DNA of 64,000 bases from Laburnicola sp. R22_1 (GCA_014281115.1 JACONQ010000004.1:1798001-1862000); one strand, 5' to 3'. Counted from the first letter of the stretch, positions 1 through 11,464 are shown. Translations and numbers: made by a program. The notes: generated by a model not told the origin, from the letters alone.

Positions 1-234
1 CTACTGTCAGATTGTTGACAGCATAAAAAAGCAACATGACCAGCATACCATAGCCATAGTTACGAATAAATCCTCGACACCGTACGCATGCGACAGACGA
101 ACCCGAGAGTACAAGCGTAGGACCACCGTCACAAGAGCAAGCGCAGTCGTGACCACCGCGGGGATCAGTGCCCTGTAGCCGATATCTGCGGTCGCCTTAT
201 GGGACACGATCCAATTCGGTGCGAGGGGTTGCAT
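1..234 (-). CDS. Rhodopsin-domain integral membrane protein, N-terminal exon (partial)
   Basis: This minus-strand frame opens at the ATG at 232-234 and reads a short hydrophilic leader followed by hydrophobic stretches, with a VEDLF acidic motif between two membrane segments. That pattern (TM1, RLYSR basic loop, then D/E-D before TM2) is typical of the fungal rhodopsin-domain family (Fung_rhodopsin), seven-TM plasma membrane proteins of mostly unknown function. The frame meets a stop at 7-9, so the next exon, if any, lies off the left edge and a donor site cannot be fixed. It may be a normal first exon or a broken fragment. Family assignment rests on about 70 residues. Confidence 0.45.
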
Positions 235-244
235 GTCCGGCAAT

Positions 245-2373
245 ATTATTTCTGTTTGGAGTCGTAAATGAGAAGAATGGGAAGCGTTGCTGGACTTTGG
301 GTTCTACCGGGAACTCATATACCAGACATGTGATTTGATTCCTTGTTGATGGACCGTGGGAGACCTTAGATCGCGATGGTAGTCTAGTGCAACCAGTAAC
401 TGTCTGTACTCGCGGCCTTCAGACCACGTGCGGACGGCCATTCCAAGGTTCGGACAACAAGGCTTCCCATATATGACGCGTGTATTTCAGATTAAAAGAT
501 GCCGTGTCGAATAGAGTCGTACCTTAACGGCCCATAGTTCACCATATGAAGCATCCAGTCTCTCGGCGTTGATATACCTCCGAATCTTGTGGCAATCCAG
601 GCACCCGTCATTTCGCTCCGCGACCGTTATTTAGGTGCATTATTTAGGTGCATAAGTGGTAGTACGTAGCTTGACCGTTGAGGAACTAAGGCCTGGAACC
701 ATGGGTGGTTGGTGGGGTGCCGGTAGTCACATGCATAACCGTTCGAAAATGTTGACGCGTAGGGACGAGACGGGCCACTAACCGCGGAGAGGAGAAAAAA
801 TGGAGCCATTAGATCCGATATGCAAGCAATGACATGAGAAAGAACAGAGAAATTTTATAACAAACCGGACCAATAACGGTAGCGGCACCGGTGTCGAGAT
901 GGACGGTGGGTTGGGCGGTCGAATGCAGACGTGAACGTCACTCACCAAGCCGACTGTAATGGGATAGTACCAGGTTTCTATCACTTCGTGATAGTTGCCG
1001 TGCTCCAATACCTACATATATAGGGCATCCTGTGATGTTCAGGGTAGTTGAGTATTTCAAAATGTTCCGTACAGCTGCAGTTGCAGTACCATTACACGCC
1101 TGGGGTAACTCGATTTTATGACGTTCAGGGCAAGCTTGGCCGCTAATTGGAGAATTCGCAATCGGGCAACAACACCTAACGTGCATGAAGCTTGTAGATA
1201 AGCGCAAGAGTCGACATAATGAAGTGACAAGAACAGGTTCTTGCAGCCAGCTGTGAACAAGCAAAATCACGCAGAAGGGAACCCGTTAACTGGTCGTATT
1301 CCCTGGAGAATTTTCTCAACTGTGCCTTACTCCCACACATCGTAGGTGGCCGAAGCGGTCCATAGAAAGATTCCGTTCTCACTGGCAGCGCAAGTATCTT
1401 CTCCGCTCCGACTGCCTGCGAATTTGTAAGTATCTTACTATGCTATTCCGTGAAATTTAGTATTCTTGACTGTGGTATTCTCCGAATTATGGTATTCGTA
1501 AGTGTGGTCCGCCACGAATCGTCATGTCCGGGCTTCTCCATTGGAAGCACAACTAACCGACACCTTTGGTCAGCAGACTTGTCACAATCTCCAACGGGTT
1601 ACCAAGACAATCGCCATTGTGCTACACAAATAGGCCAACTAGTGTGACTATAACGAGTTAGTAAACCATCCCTTCTCAAACATTCACCACGTAATGAAGC
1701 ACGTAATGTATGCTGCACATACACAGGTGTGAAGGCCGCATATTGGAGACGCAGTGGGGCGATGGAAGCTGATCGAGGTCGTATTATCGATGTGTGCGCC
1801 GACGATGTACTGTTGTAAGGCACTTCTTTCTGGTAGATTTGAGGGGAGCGTGGAGGCTGGAGAAGGGATTGGCCAATGATCGGTAGCAATGCCGCGTTAG
1901 ACATGGTAGGAATTGATTAGACCAGTCTCGCTCCGTAGACGGACTAAGAGAGGAGCTTCATGCAAACATCCCTAGCAGGTTCTTCCTCTGCTCGGCAGAT
2001 ATTTGTCAGTTTGCATCCATCGACGTGACGTGGGTCACAGATGAAAGATTGAAGATATGCCCTTTTCAATCATCGAATGCAAATGGAAATAGAACCTTCA
2101 TTTCTCAAATACATACCTATAAAAGATTCCACTAAGTTAGTGCTTGTTGCTCGCAGAAACAAACGCAATGTGAATACCGCCCTACACTTTTCCCGAAAGG
2201 GAATGCGATACGACCCCAAACCAATTGCGCGCAGTACCCGTTCCACAAAAAGTCCCCTTCGTACCCAGTGTGCCTCCAAGATAACAAACAAGCGCAGTGT
2301 GCGCACGAGTAAGCTGGAGAGTATCGGGGAGTCAACATCGGCACTACCGCGCTCGCGCGCCCCAAAAGCGTTA
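245..2373. other. Gene-poor stretch, no supported gene
   Basis: Only short frames of 60-120 codons overlapping on both strands occur here, none with a recognisable domain. A 13-bp direct duplication containing ttatttaggtgca lies near 629-654. Two frames (938-1270 minus and 1599-1904 minus) are the longest on this stretch, but neither has homology I recognise nor convincing splice context. It may hold decayed genes or the promoter region of the rhodopsin-domain gene. Confidence 0.4.
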
Positions 2374-2422
2374 CCATGGGTGCGGGGTCAATGCGCGCCG
2401 AGCCTCAATGCGCGCTCAACAC
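2374..2422 (+). repeat. Left terminal inverted repeat of element A
   Basis: 49 bp, identical to the reverse complement of 4450-4498. It contains the 11-bp direct repeat TCAATGCGCGC twice, spaced about 16 bp start to start. Confidence 0.93.
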
Positions 2423-2525
2423 CAAACCAGCTCAGCTAAACTTGAAGCTGCAGAGCTCCCTACAATTGCTATTATTATAAGAATTTCTGGTGATAAGGTC
2501 TATGAATCTTAATAATTAATTATAG

Positions 2526-4409
2526 CTATAAAAATCTACTCGGAGTTCTAATATTCCGGCCCCGGCGCGACTGAGGCTGTAGAGGCTGTGATGCAGCACC
2601 TGATGCCTCAGCAGCATCTATAGCCTTATTAATAAGCTTTTTTTCCCTTATGCCCTGCTTAGGTAGCCTTAATGCCTTTTTGCTACCTTTCTTAGCTATT
2701 TTTATACGATTCTTGTAGTGTTGCTGAGCCCTGCGAGCCTGCTGCTTCTGGGCTCGCTTAGCTGCCTGATCCGCCTTTGCCTTCGCTCGAGCTGCCTGAG
2801 CCTTAGCCCTTGCAACGCGCTTCTCTTGGAGTAGTCTAGCCTTCAGCTGCTAGCTAGCCCTCTAAGCCTTAGCTGCCTTAGTTTTTTGGAGTACTAGCTG
2901 CTCTGCCTTGGCCTCTTTTTGCTGTAGACGATCACGTGCCTCCTGCACCTTCCTTGGGGACCAGAAAACAGCACCCCCTAAGTACTCAGTAGGCTGGTTA
3001 TCCAGCAAAGGCTTGCCACGCTTCCTACGCCTCTTCTCATTGCCTAGTGCTGCTCTTAGTCCCTCATTTTTATGCTGTAATAGCTGTTTTTGTACGGCAA
3101 TTGAGTGCACTGTTCGGCTCAGCTTCTTTGCCTTATTACTATTCCCTATATCTACTGCAGCCTTTAGGAGCCGGTCGATTTTCCTCCAGTCAGACGCGCT
3201 GAGTACTGAGGTTGAGCTTTCTCTTGATTCCCGCTCGGGTAGGCTGGTCTTAGTGAATCTCTTAAGTATAACCTCTGGGTTGAGTGGTGATATGCTAGTA
3301 GCCTCAAAGGCCTTAATAATCAATGGCTTCCTGAACGAGCTACCCCAAGCCCTCTAGAATAGGCTAAAGAAGTCTCTTTTTGCGATTGACGATAGTCCCT
3401 GGCACCTGTGTAGGAAGGCTGAGAGCTCAGCTGAGTAGGCAGTGGAGAGAGGCTTAAACATAACAACGTCGAGCGGCTGTAGCGTATGCGTTGAATGAGG
3501 CGGAAATATAGCTAGGAGTATCCTATTCCGGTCACAGTAATTGATAAAATCCATAGTAAGGTGGGATCCATGGCCGTCAAGGATAAGTAGTTGGTAGGAG
3601 CGTCCAGCTTTCTCCTTAGTACAGCGATCGAACACCTGCTTAAGCCACGCGAGGCCTATCTCGTTATTTGTCCAGCCAGAAGGCGATGAGGTGATAAAGG
3701 CTGAGTGTTCCTGAGGGTTGATTTCTTTAACCCAGCTTGATTGTAGGCTACCTGAGGCAGCCTGATAGATGAGGGCTGGATCTAGAGCCGATCCGTCGGC
3801 GCATATGCAGGCTAGGAGCGAAATCCACTCACGGCTACCATCCTAAATAGCCTGCCTCACCTCCTTGCTCTCGTACAGCTGCCTACTAAAGATCCGCTTT
3901 GAGCGAGTAGTAATGCCTAGTAGGATGCCTTTTTCGTCCATATTGTACGTGTGCTGAGGCTCGATATCGTATTAGCTAATTTTCTGCTATAGTAGGTCAA
4001 AATATAGGCTGTACTTTGTCTCTAAGTCGGCTTTGTGGCGATTGCTGTCCATTCCAGCTGTCCATCTTGAAACTAGATCAATGCTGTGTCGCTTGACGAA
4101 CTGATCAACCTAGTACATGCTAACGCTTGTTTTGGCTATACAGGCTGCAAAGTTCTGGATCATTTGCCGTGTAGGTGGTAGGCCTCGCTAAGTGAGTTTT
4201 TTGATATAGCGTATAAGCTCCTGCTCCTGTTGAGGGCGAAGTTTTCGTCGGTTGATTCCCTCAGCTGTACGCGACTGCGTTACAGCCTGGTGTCTCCGGG
4301 TGAGCGTAGAGCGTACAACGCTATGCTCCTTCGCGATTTTTGTATAGTTGATAGAGTCTCCAGGTTCTTGCGATTGTATCGCTTCAAGCGCAGCCTCAAT
4401 TGACCCCAT
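2526..4409 (-). pseudogene. Fot1-type transposase of element A, RIP-inactivated
   Basis: The frame starts at the ATG at 4407-4409 with a CENP-B/Psq-type helix-turn-helix (roughly residues 1-75), then a DDE_1 endonuclease core: the first Asp in NMDEKG, the second in LLILDGHGSH, the third in LQPLDVVMF, then a basic coiled-coil-rich tail ending at the TAG at 2526-2528. Several in-frame TAG codons stand where Gln or similar would be expected, as RIP makes from CAG (for example just before DGSREW). Product would have cut and joined transposon ends in the nucleus; this copy cannot make a full protein. Confidence 0.9.
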
Positions 4410-4449
4410 ATTGGTAGCGATAGGTGGTGTTGAAGCTTGAGGTGTTTTC

Positions 4450-4498
4450 GTGTTGAGCGCGCATTGAGGCTCGGCGCGCATTGACCCCGCACCCATGG
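4450..4498 (-). repeat. Right terminal inverted repeat of element A
   Basis: Exact inverted partner of 2374-2422, flanked by the second TA copy at 4499-4500. Confidence 0.93.
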
Positions 4499-4959
4499 TA
4501 CCGGTAGCGCACGACCCTCCTCCCTACACCAACCTTAGGTATTTGAAATACCCCACGGACTTACCACGCCTCAAAAGTCTGCCGCCGCGTTTGAAAGTCG
4601 GACGTGCATGCTATTTCATCCTTTTGCTCGACAGATTTGTCACCCAGTCCGTTGTTGACGTCGTGAATTGGGACACGTTGCGCTCCAGGCGCCGAGGTCA
4701 TTGGTCGGTAGCGTGTTTCATTTGCTTGGTGGTGCTTTGATGGGGGGTGACGAATCGTGTGAGTTGTGTCAGTTGTAACAGCCCAATGCGGGTGATGTGG
4801 AATTGGGGTGTGCGCTTTTAGATAGGCACTTGTGGTGTGGAGGTATCTATACTTGGAATGTCAATGTCCTTGGTAGACTAGATATAGATGTACGGAAAGT
4901 CCGCATCTTTTTGGAGTGTGGTAGTCTACTCCAAGTTCATATCCTCTTAGAACAATATT

Positions 4960-5700
4960 ATGTCTTCTACCGCATCGACAGGCGGCCCTTCGTCAAACGA
5001 TTCTGTGCTCTCGAGAGGAATCCTCGCATCACGCTCTACGACGCCTTCACATCCATATCTTTCTTCGGATCGAGCTTCAACGATCGCTTCTTGGACTTCT
5101 TCGATACCAGATCGGAGCTTCGGAGCCCAATATCCCGCCGACCATGACGCAGCGCAAAGAGAAGCTGCTATCGAAGCTTATCGACAGCTGAAGCTTACGA
5201 TTTTTTCGCCAAATCTGTTGAAATCGAAGTGATCATAACGACGTAGTCAGCGATCAAAGAACAGTTGACGACATCCGATACCAGAGCATATCCCAGGATC
5301 CGGCAAGACTAGGAAATTCCACCGTCGAAATTGGCTTGAAGTTCTTTACCTTGGAAAATTGGCTGGATTACACCACTTCTTACGATTACCTACTTGCGAC
5401 ACCGCCTGGAGTCAGGATGATTCAACGGCATCAAAAGTTTCTCAGTCGGCCATCAAGCTCCACATACCTCGCTGATTAGACCGATGACGACTCCATTCGA
5501 ATTGGGCGGAACCGCTACATTTGTCTCATATCGGACTCAAGTCATATGTAAAAGGAACGGGTGTCCATTTGGGCCAGCAAGACCAATCATGATGTGGCAT
5601 CTATATCTATTAGCAAGCGCACCAAGGACGAAATAGCTGTATTCGTCATAGCAAAGTGCAAATCATCATGCCGTACAAGCTCATATTTACATATATTCAT
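4960..5700 (+). pseudogene. Possible decayed gene, function unknown
   Basis: A Ser/Thr-rich N-terminal frame (ATG at 4960, ending at 5232) is followed in a different frame by about 85 codons of protein-like sequence (about 5226-5480, including the string FFTLENWLDYTTSYDYLL) that stops at 5478-5480 and then drifts through further frames. Either introns or frameshifts separate the blocks. I do not recognise the family; aromatic-rich composition argues for former coding sequence. Upstream 4501-4959 holds only short uncharacterised frames. Confidence 0.3.
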
Positions 5701-5858
5701 GCTTGATGTTCATCGCCAGGGCTGCGGCAAGTGTGAGCGCACGCGCAGGAAAGACCGACCAAAACCACGCTAGTCCCAAAAAACCACCCTTGGCTATCGA
5801 TGCTCACAATTCTCCCGTGGAACACCTCCCAATCCCCCTCCCTCCCACCAGAGCAGCC

Positions 5859-6733
5859 ATGCTGCTCCCCCGAATACTCGCGCCCGTCCGCGCATCCCTC
5901 AAGCCCCCATCCACACCCACTCCCCGCCTTCTCGACGCCCTCCGCCACGCCAATGGCACCACCACTCCCTCCCTCTCCCTCATAAGACACGCCTCGCATC
6001 AAGCCCAAGGACGAGCCAACGGCGCAAAAGACGGCCCCGGAAAACGCCTCGGCGCAAAGAAGTCTGGAGGTACACACCACACCACACCACACGGCGTCGT
6101 CGAGACGTATTATGACAGCCAAGCTGACAATCATCCATTGTAGGCGAATACGTTATCCCGGGCAACATCATCTTCCGCCAGCGCGGCACAATGTGGTTCC
6201 CAGGCGAGAACTGCAAATTCGGTCGCGACCATTGCATCTACGCTACGGAATCGGGCTACGTGCGCTATTATCGCGATCCGCTGAAGCACCCAAAGCGTCA
6301 GTATATTGGTGTTGCGCTGCGGAAGACGGAGACTCTGCCGTACCCGCCTAATGCTGCGAGGCGGCGACGACTCAATTTTGTCGCTGTGCCGAACGAGGCG
6401 CCGACGGGTACGCTGGAGGCACCGACTCTGGTCGCGGGTGTACAAGTTGATGGTGGTGCGGGAGGCGTGGTGAGCATGCGGGCGACCCCGGGGACGCATC
6501 CGTCGAAGTCGAAGGATCTCACCATTGGAAGGGGATATGCGTATCGCCAGGCGAATTGGGAGATTGGACGGGCGGCAGAGACGGCGAACGTCCATGTCAA
6601 GGAGTTCGTGCCGGGAGATCGATGGACAGCGTGGCGGAAGTCGCAAGCCAGGAAGAAGCTCAACGAGGAGAGGAAGAAGCTGCGGAATGCAGGCAAGAAG
6701 TCGGCGAAGCCGAAGGCGAGAAAGAGAGCCTAG
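5859..6733 (+). CDS. MRPL27: Mitochondrial large-subunit ribosomal protein bL27m
   Basis: Two exons, 5859-6069 and 6144-6733, joined across a 74-bp GT-AG intron (6070-6143) in phase 1, giving 266 residues. Residues 1 to about 45 are a Ser/Arg/Pro-rich mitochondrial presequence ending near IRHAS. The bL27 core follows (KRLGAKKSGGEYVIPG, then IIFRQRGTMWFPGENC, matching the L27 signature RQRGT), with a long fungal C-terminal extension rich in Lys/Arg. bL27 sits near the peptidyl-transferase centre of the mitoribosome. An in-frame upstream ATG at 5703 exists; 5859 is chosen because it puts the presequence at the start. Its stop lies only 75 bp from the stop of the convergent CoA-transferase gene. 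The gene symbol follows the family name; yeast calls the orthologue MRP7. Confidence 0.93.
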
Positions 6734-6808
6734 GGGTTTGTATAATTTGGGTGTATCGATATTTGTATAAACAACATTGGCTTCGTACAGTTATTGCTTC
6801 TGCAGATT

Positions 6809-8125
6809 CTACAGTTTCGCCGTGTCCTTCAATACCAATCCGTCATCTTCGACGTCGTACTGCCTTCCTTTTGACCAACCCAGCCATTGCCCGAGCGTCT
6901 CCTCACCGCCGGCGCCGGCTACGAGCCCTTTCTCGCTCCAACCGCTGCCTTCCCAGCCAATGCCCTGTCCTACCGCTGCCGGCCGCCCATCGTCCCCTTC
7001 TTGCACGGCATAGCCTGGCGTCGACGTTAATGTTACGGCCGGTCTTTGATCGAAGCCTTGCGCTTCAAGCTCTGCGTTTGTGAGTACGGGCGTGCAGCAT
7101 GCGTCTGTGCCGTCGAAGATAGCCTCCCACTCGGCGCGCGTCTTGGTTTTGAAAACTTTGGTGAAGAAGTCGGCTATTTTGGGCCAGTCGGCTCTGTTGT
7201 TGCGGTCGCCCGGTAGGTCTGCGGGCTTGACGTTTAAGCCCTTGAGCAGCGCAGCGTAGAATTGGGGTTCAATGGCTCCGCTAGCAACATTAGCAAGACT
7301 CACACCGGGAAACAGACCAACCAAACTCACACAGCCATATACCCCCCATCGCTCGTCTCATACGTCCCATAAAACGGCGCGCCCCCATCCAACATATTCA
7401 TCCCCCTCTCCCTATTCCACACCTCGGTCTTAAGCCCCAACCTCGGCATCGTCGCCAACACGGCACTCCCATCCACCATATTCGCCTCCACCACCTGGCC
7501 CCTCCCACTCTTCTCCCGCGCCAACAACGCCAACAAAATCCCCAAAAAGCACATGGCGCCTCCCCCCGCAAAATCCCCCACCACATTCCCCGGCGCATAC
7601 GGCTTCTCGCCGCGCCTTCCAAACAAACTCAGCACCCCGCTCACGGCAATGTAATTGATGTCGTGCCCGGCCATCATGCTGTACTTCCCGTCGCGGCGGA
7701 AGCCCGTCATGCGGCCTACGATGAGCCGCGGGTTGAGCTTCAGGAGCACGGCGGCCGGCGCGAGACCGAGTTTTTCGAGCACCCCCGGCCGGAACGGGTC
7801 GATTACGATGTCGACGGTGGGGATTATTTTCTTGATGAGGGCGATGCCCGCGGGGGATTTTAGGTTGACGCTGATGGAGGTTTTGCGCCGCGTGAGTTGG
7901 TCGGCCGTCGGGCGGGGAGGGCTGGGTGCGCGGTCGAGGCGGAGGACGGTGGCGCCGTAGTCGGCGAGGAGCATGCCTGCGAAGGGGCCTGTGCTTGCAC
8001 TGTTAGCATATATATATATATATATTCTTGACTCTCGGGAGGCTTTGGAGGGGGGTTTGTGTACCTGGTGCGAGGCCGGCGAACTCGAGGACGCGGATGC
8101 CCGCCAGCGGTGGTGGTTCTGTCAT
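6809..8125 (-). CDS. CaiB/BaiF family III CoA-transferase, alpha-methylacyl-CoA racemase-like
   Basis: Three exons on the minus strand: 8065-8125, 7331-7988 and 6809-7280, with GT-AG introns of 76 bp (7989-8064) and 50 bp (7281-7330); the joined frame is uninterrupted, 396 residues. The N-terminus [13 protein letters not shown] plus [15 protein letters not shown] is the CoA-binding start of the family, and [14 protein letters not shown] carries the His-Asp pair that serves as catalytic acid/base in alpha-methylacyl-CoA racemases. Expected role: epimerising (R)- to (S)-2-methylacyl-CoA for beta-oxidation, or a related CoA transfer, in peroxisome or mitochondrion; the C-terminus ends AKL after DT (DTAKL), a good peroxisomal PTS1-type tripeptide. 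The first intron contains a TA microsatellite. Confidence 0.9.
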
Positions 8126-8782
8126 GGTGTTTACAGTGTTCGTGCTAGCTTGGATACAGGTGGAAGGGCGCGTTGAGGCGTGGAATGAGTTGCATTGGAG
8201 CTGTATACGAGCGTGAGGGCGACATGGTGTGCATGCGGTTAAGGTCTTCCCCGGCTTCACGGCGGCGTGGGCGGATGGACCGAGGCGCTTTTGCGGTGGG
8301 GTCGAGTCCGGGGAAGGGGCGATTGGCTGGGTTTGTTGGGTTAGTCAGCGTCTCTTGCTTCGTCTCTTGCTTTGCATCTCGCATTTTGTTTGTTCATCTA
8401 CACTCCAATATCGCACTCTTCCGTGCGCTATCCTGTCAAGGCCTTTCCTCTCTGGTGAGAATTGCATATCGCGTGTGCATACCGTAAATCACGGTAAGCC
8501 ATGGTACACCCGGTCTCATCATACTTCTGGAGCAGTTGGCAATATTAGCTTCGCAGCGAAGTATTGTCTAAGACATGTAGGTCAATATTAACATCAGCTT
8601 CATAACGAAGTAGATCTAAGATACATGAGCAATGGCCCACCTACTGCAACCACGCGGGCAATGCGACGAGAAAAGAGCATGCCGAGTCCCCGTACCGCTC
8701 TACATACCCATTGCATCGACCATTTCCATTCACAGAGAAAGAGATAGCAAATTCACACCGGGTCCCTTCTTCCACAGGCGAT
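8126..8782. other. Intergenic stretch with a palindromic repeat pair
   Basis: No supported gene. It is the upstream region of the CoA-transferase gene and the downstream side of the 557-residue gene, and holds the palindromic repeats listed separately at 8541-8620. Confidence 0.5.
8541..8620. repeat. Pair of palindromic GCTTCGCAGCGAAG-type repeats
   Basis: Two copies about 50 bp apart of a motif of the form CAATATTA-(CTTC..GAAG)-TA-TCTAAGA. The first contains the perfect palindrome CTTCGCAGCGAAG (8549-8561), the second a mutated form (CTTC-ataac-GAAG). Related copies lie at 10850-10880 and 10968-10998, on the other side of the 8783-10456 gene. Confidence 0.55.
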
Positions 8783-10456
8783 TTAACGCCCAACACCCAA
8801 ATGGGCTTGGATGAGATCCTTCATCGTGGCGATGTGCAGCGGTGAACGATCCTTGAACCGGTCGAGATCGAACTCGTCCGCTTGCTGCGGCTTCTCTTTG
8901 GCCTCGCAATTGCTCCACTCCAACTCTGCGTCGCTATGGGTGACTACGACAAGTTCCTCACCATACTCCTCGTCAAGGTTCTCAGCACCTTTCTCTTCGC
9001 TGACGCTCTGCTTGATCAAGCCGTCGCACAAAGTCACTATAACATATTCTTCTTCACTTTCCTCCACGTCGTCCTCGTCATTGGACGGGATCTGGGCCCG
9101 AGGCTGCGCGACTGAATGATCGTTGGGCTGCCTGGTGCGAGGCTGCCTATGTTGTCGAGCAGTGACCTCCCTCAGGAAAAGCAGAACTGACTGGTCGTTC
9201 TGCTCTTCCAACAATGCAGTCCCAGATGAGTCGAGTGTGGTCGCTTTGCCATGTTGTCGGGCAGTGAACTCCCTCAGGGAAACCACAACCGACTGGTCAT
9301 TCTGCTCCTCTGACAATGCACCCGCGGGTGGGTGCAGTGGAGTCGCATTGTCCCCGGCCTGTGCGAACGGCTGGGAAGGTGTCTCGGACTCTACTGCGAG
9401 AGAAGCATCGGCGAGCGTAGGTGTCTTTAGCGGAACCGAAGCAGCAGAACGAGCAGCCGGGATTGGTCGGGAGCGAGTAATCGAGTTCATGGCATCTACC
9501 AAAAACTCTGATGCGTACGGGCCCAGAATATGCGGAAAGTTCGGCACTTGTCTCGTGCATGCAGACGCATCGATAGTCTCAACTTCAGGGATGGTTTCCG
9601 CCATTTGTGTCTTGATCTCTTCAGTCAGGGCACCGCAGGTTCCGTACAATTCCTCAAAGAAGTCCTTAATGTCGGCTCTATGCGCCAGGAAGTGGGCTAT
9701 GCCATATATAACGCCCATCTTGTAGATGAGCCATGACATCTGCTCTTTAAGATGACGGACATACGCCGCCGAAGAAGTGGAGTCATTGTCGCTAAGATTC
9801 TCCAGCTTATCCTTCAGCTCATACAGCGTCGATTCCAGCCGGGTAGCGCCTTCGAGGAGATACTTCCGCGTCTTGAGGTTCTCGAGCTTGCCCGCGTCGT
9901 TGGATGTTGTCCGGAAGTCGTTCGCCATGCGCTGGAGTTGCGCCAACGTGCTTTCGATGAGGCCCTCGGTTGTGCGGTCAGGAACAGCTGAGGGGGAAAC
10001 ATCGGGAGCAGGGTCGTTTGTGGCTTCGGCATAAGGCTGTTTAATACGAAGACCCGGGGGAATCAGACGCGCAGAGCGACCTTTGAGGTAACTACCTTGT
10101 GCAAGATTGGCAGACATTCCCTTAGACGTCCCACCGACAAAGTCACCGGGTATGTCATTCCAGTTGCTCGTATTCATGGACAGCGGTGCAGGCTTGACTT
10201 CCAACTGGTGCGGATTGTGCCGAGACTTTGCTGGAACAGAAGGCTCTGCTTTGGTATCGCCAGCGATGGAATCAGCGGTGGACCGATACAGTTCGCCAGA
10301 CTGTGGACCGACACCCGACTGGAGCCTAACGGTAGACTGTGCCCCAGAGCCCGTACCACCAGGCACCGCGGATTGCCCACTGCGAGCAGCTGAAGAGCGC
10401 CCTACATGTGTGCCACCGAAGGACTGGATCTCCACACGAGCCTTGACGCGGAGCAT
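8783..10456 (-). CDS. Hypothetical protein, 557 residues, low-complexity with a helical centre
   Basis: A single uninterrupted frame from the ATG at 10454-10456 to the TAA at 8783-8785, no introns needed. Residues 1-180 are Ser/Pro/Gly-rich and disordered; about 190-300 looks helical (stretch TRLESTLYELKDKLENLSDN, then a bulky YKMGVIYGIAHFL segment); the C-terminal third is acidic, with two near-identical copies of a NDQSVvxxLRExTARQHxxx motif about 35 residues apart. The last residues (SPLHIATMKDLIQAHL) resemble half an ankyrin repeat. I recognise no catalytic domain. Clean coding without RIP-type stops suggests a live gene. Confidence 0.65.
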   Translation of the reverse strand: MLRVKARVEIQSFGGTHVGRSSAARSGQSAVPGGTGSGAQSTVRLQSGVGPQSGELYRSTADSIAGDTKAEPSVPAKSRHNPHQLEVKPAPLSMNTSNWNDIPGDFVGGTSKGMSANLAQGSYLKGRSARLIPPGLRIKQPYAEATNDPAPDVSPSAVPDRTTEGLIESTLAQLQRMANDFRTTSNDAGKLENLKTRKYLLEGATRLESTLYELKDKLENLSDNDSTSSAAYVRHLKEQMSWLIYKMGVIYGIAHFLAHRADIKDFFEELYGTCGALTEEIKTQMAETIPEVETIDASACTRQVPNFPHILGPYASEFLVDAMNSITRSRPIPAARSAASVPLKTPTLADASLAVESETPSQPFAQAGDNATPLHPPAGALSEEQNDQSVVVSLREFTARQHGKATTLDSSGTALLEEQNDQSVLLFLREVTARQHRQPRTRQPNDHSVAQPRAQIPSNDEDDVEESEEEYVIVTLCDGLIKQSVSEEKGAENLDEEYGEELVVVTHSDAELEWSNCEAKEKPQQADEFDLDRFKDRSPLHIATMKDLIQAHLGVGR

Positions 10457-10844
10457 TATAGTGTCGATGAAGGGAAAGTGTCGTTGTCAATCCCTGCTCG
10501 AAAAGAATCCAGCTTGACTTTTTGGCAGAGGCAGTATATGTTCTGGTTGAGGGGTAGTGTAGATATGTGTCGAGGCGGGGAACTTAAGATGATGGGCGTA
10601 GGCGTGGTACGTGCGGGCACGGATGGAAAAGTAGAGCGCCAGGGTGGGGTGAAGGACTGCTCTTTTTCATATTAGCGTGGTGGACGGTGAATGCTTTGTG
10701 TACAGGTTCACCAGTGAGTGTTGCTCAAGGCCTAACATCAAGCAGTTACAATGCTAGATAGCTGGTGGAACTATAACGGGTACTCCAGATGACAACGCGC
10801 GTCGGACTATTCTTGGTTGAATGCGTCAAGATGCGGTATCTTTA

Positions 10845-10998
10845 ATTTGCTGCGCTACGAAGTGTATCTCAGACTATACGCCAAAAATGGTATTATGTCG
10901 GGTGGGAGTAGGATTCTTATATGAGATTTGTGGACAGGTCGTTTCTCGCTTATATGTCTTATATTTGCTTCGCTGCGAAATATATCCACAGACGCCGG
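10845..10998. repeat. Second pair of palindromic repeats
   Basis: Copies read AATTTGCTGCGCTACGAAGT then GTATCTCAGAC, and ATATTTGCTTCGCTGCGAAA then TATATCCACAGAC, about 118 bp apart. They share the core of the 8541-8620 pair in the same general orientation. Confidence 0.5.
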
Positions 10999-11142
10999 TG
11001 CCTAAGTAGGTTGATACGGCTTTGGGGCGAAGCATAACTTCTGTTACGTTAGCTCTGGCAAATGATTGGGGTTGCAGCTTCTGAGATGTTTGATTTGTAT
11101 TAGTTGATCTTGCAACGTAACGTGGGAGTTGGTTGCATACTT

Positions 11143-11200
11143 ACAGTACTAGAATAATAGTCTAAGTACTGTGTGCTAACCCAGGATAGGCGATACGACG
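11143..11200 (+). repeat. Dispersed ~58-bp repeat, copy 1
   Basis: Starts TTACAGTACTAGAATAATAG and continues through GTACTGTGTGCTAACCCAGG and ATAGGCGATACGACG. About 80 percent identical by eye to 46837-46895. A short stem CAGTACT / AGTACTG can form at its start. Confidence 0.55.
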
Positions 11201-11464
11201 ATCGATTTTACTGAACTGTTTTCATGCAGCTGTACAGTCTCTACCAATGGTCGGGTTCCCTTACGTTTCTTTATGTGCAACATTGTAGTACGTCTCTTTG
11301 AGTAAAATACGAGTAGCAACGACACGCACGACAACAGATAGTCGCGATCCGTTCTAACAATTATGCATATATTCACTTCGCAGCTTATGTTGCATAAACA
11401 CGCTCCTCCGCTGCATTCATATCTCGTAGGACTTCATCCCAGCCCTTTCCTCCATTACGCCCGT

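Larger units (their letters stand above)
2374..4498 (-). mobile_element. Fot1/pogo-type DNA transposon (element A), decayed
   Basis: A 2125-bp element bounded by perfect 49-bp terminal inverted repeats (2374-2422 and 4450-4498) that begin CCATGGGTGCGG, flanked by TA on each side (2372-2373 and 4499-4500), the target duplication of the Tc1/mariner/pogo superfamily. Each TIR contains the direct repeat TCAATGCGCGC twice, probably paired transposase-binding sites. A single minus-strand transposase gene fills the interior. Ends are intact, so the copy could in principle still be moved in trans, but its own transposase is dead. Confidence 0.93.
10457..11464. other. Gene-poor intergenic region with short dispersed repeats
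   Basis: No gene supported. It holds two palindrome-type repeats (10850-10880, 10968-10998) and a 60-bp dispersed repeat (11143-11200) shared with an intron at 46837-46895. Confidence 0.5.

Noticed and set aside
7398..7960. Several Trp/Arg-rich frames on both strands
   Set aside because: Shadows of the GC-rich CoA-transferase exon 2.
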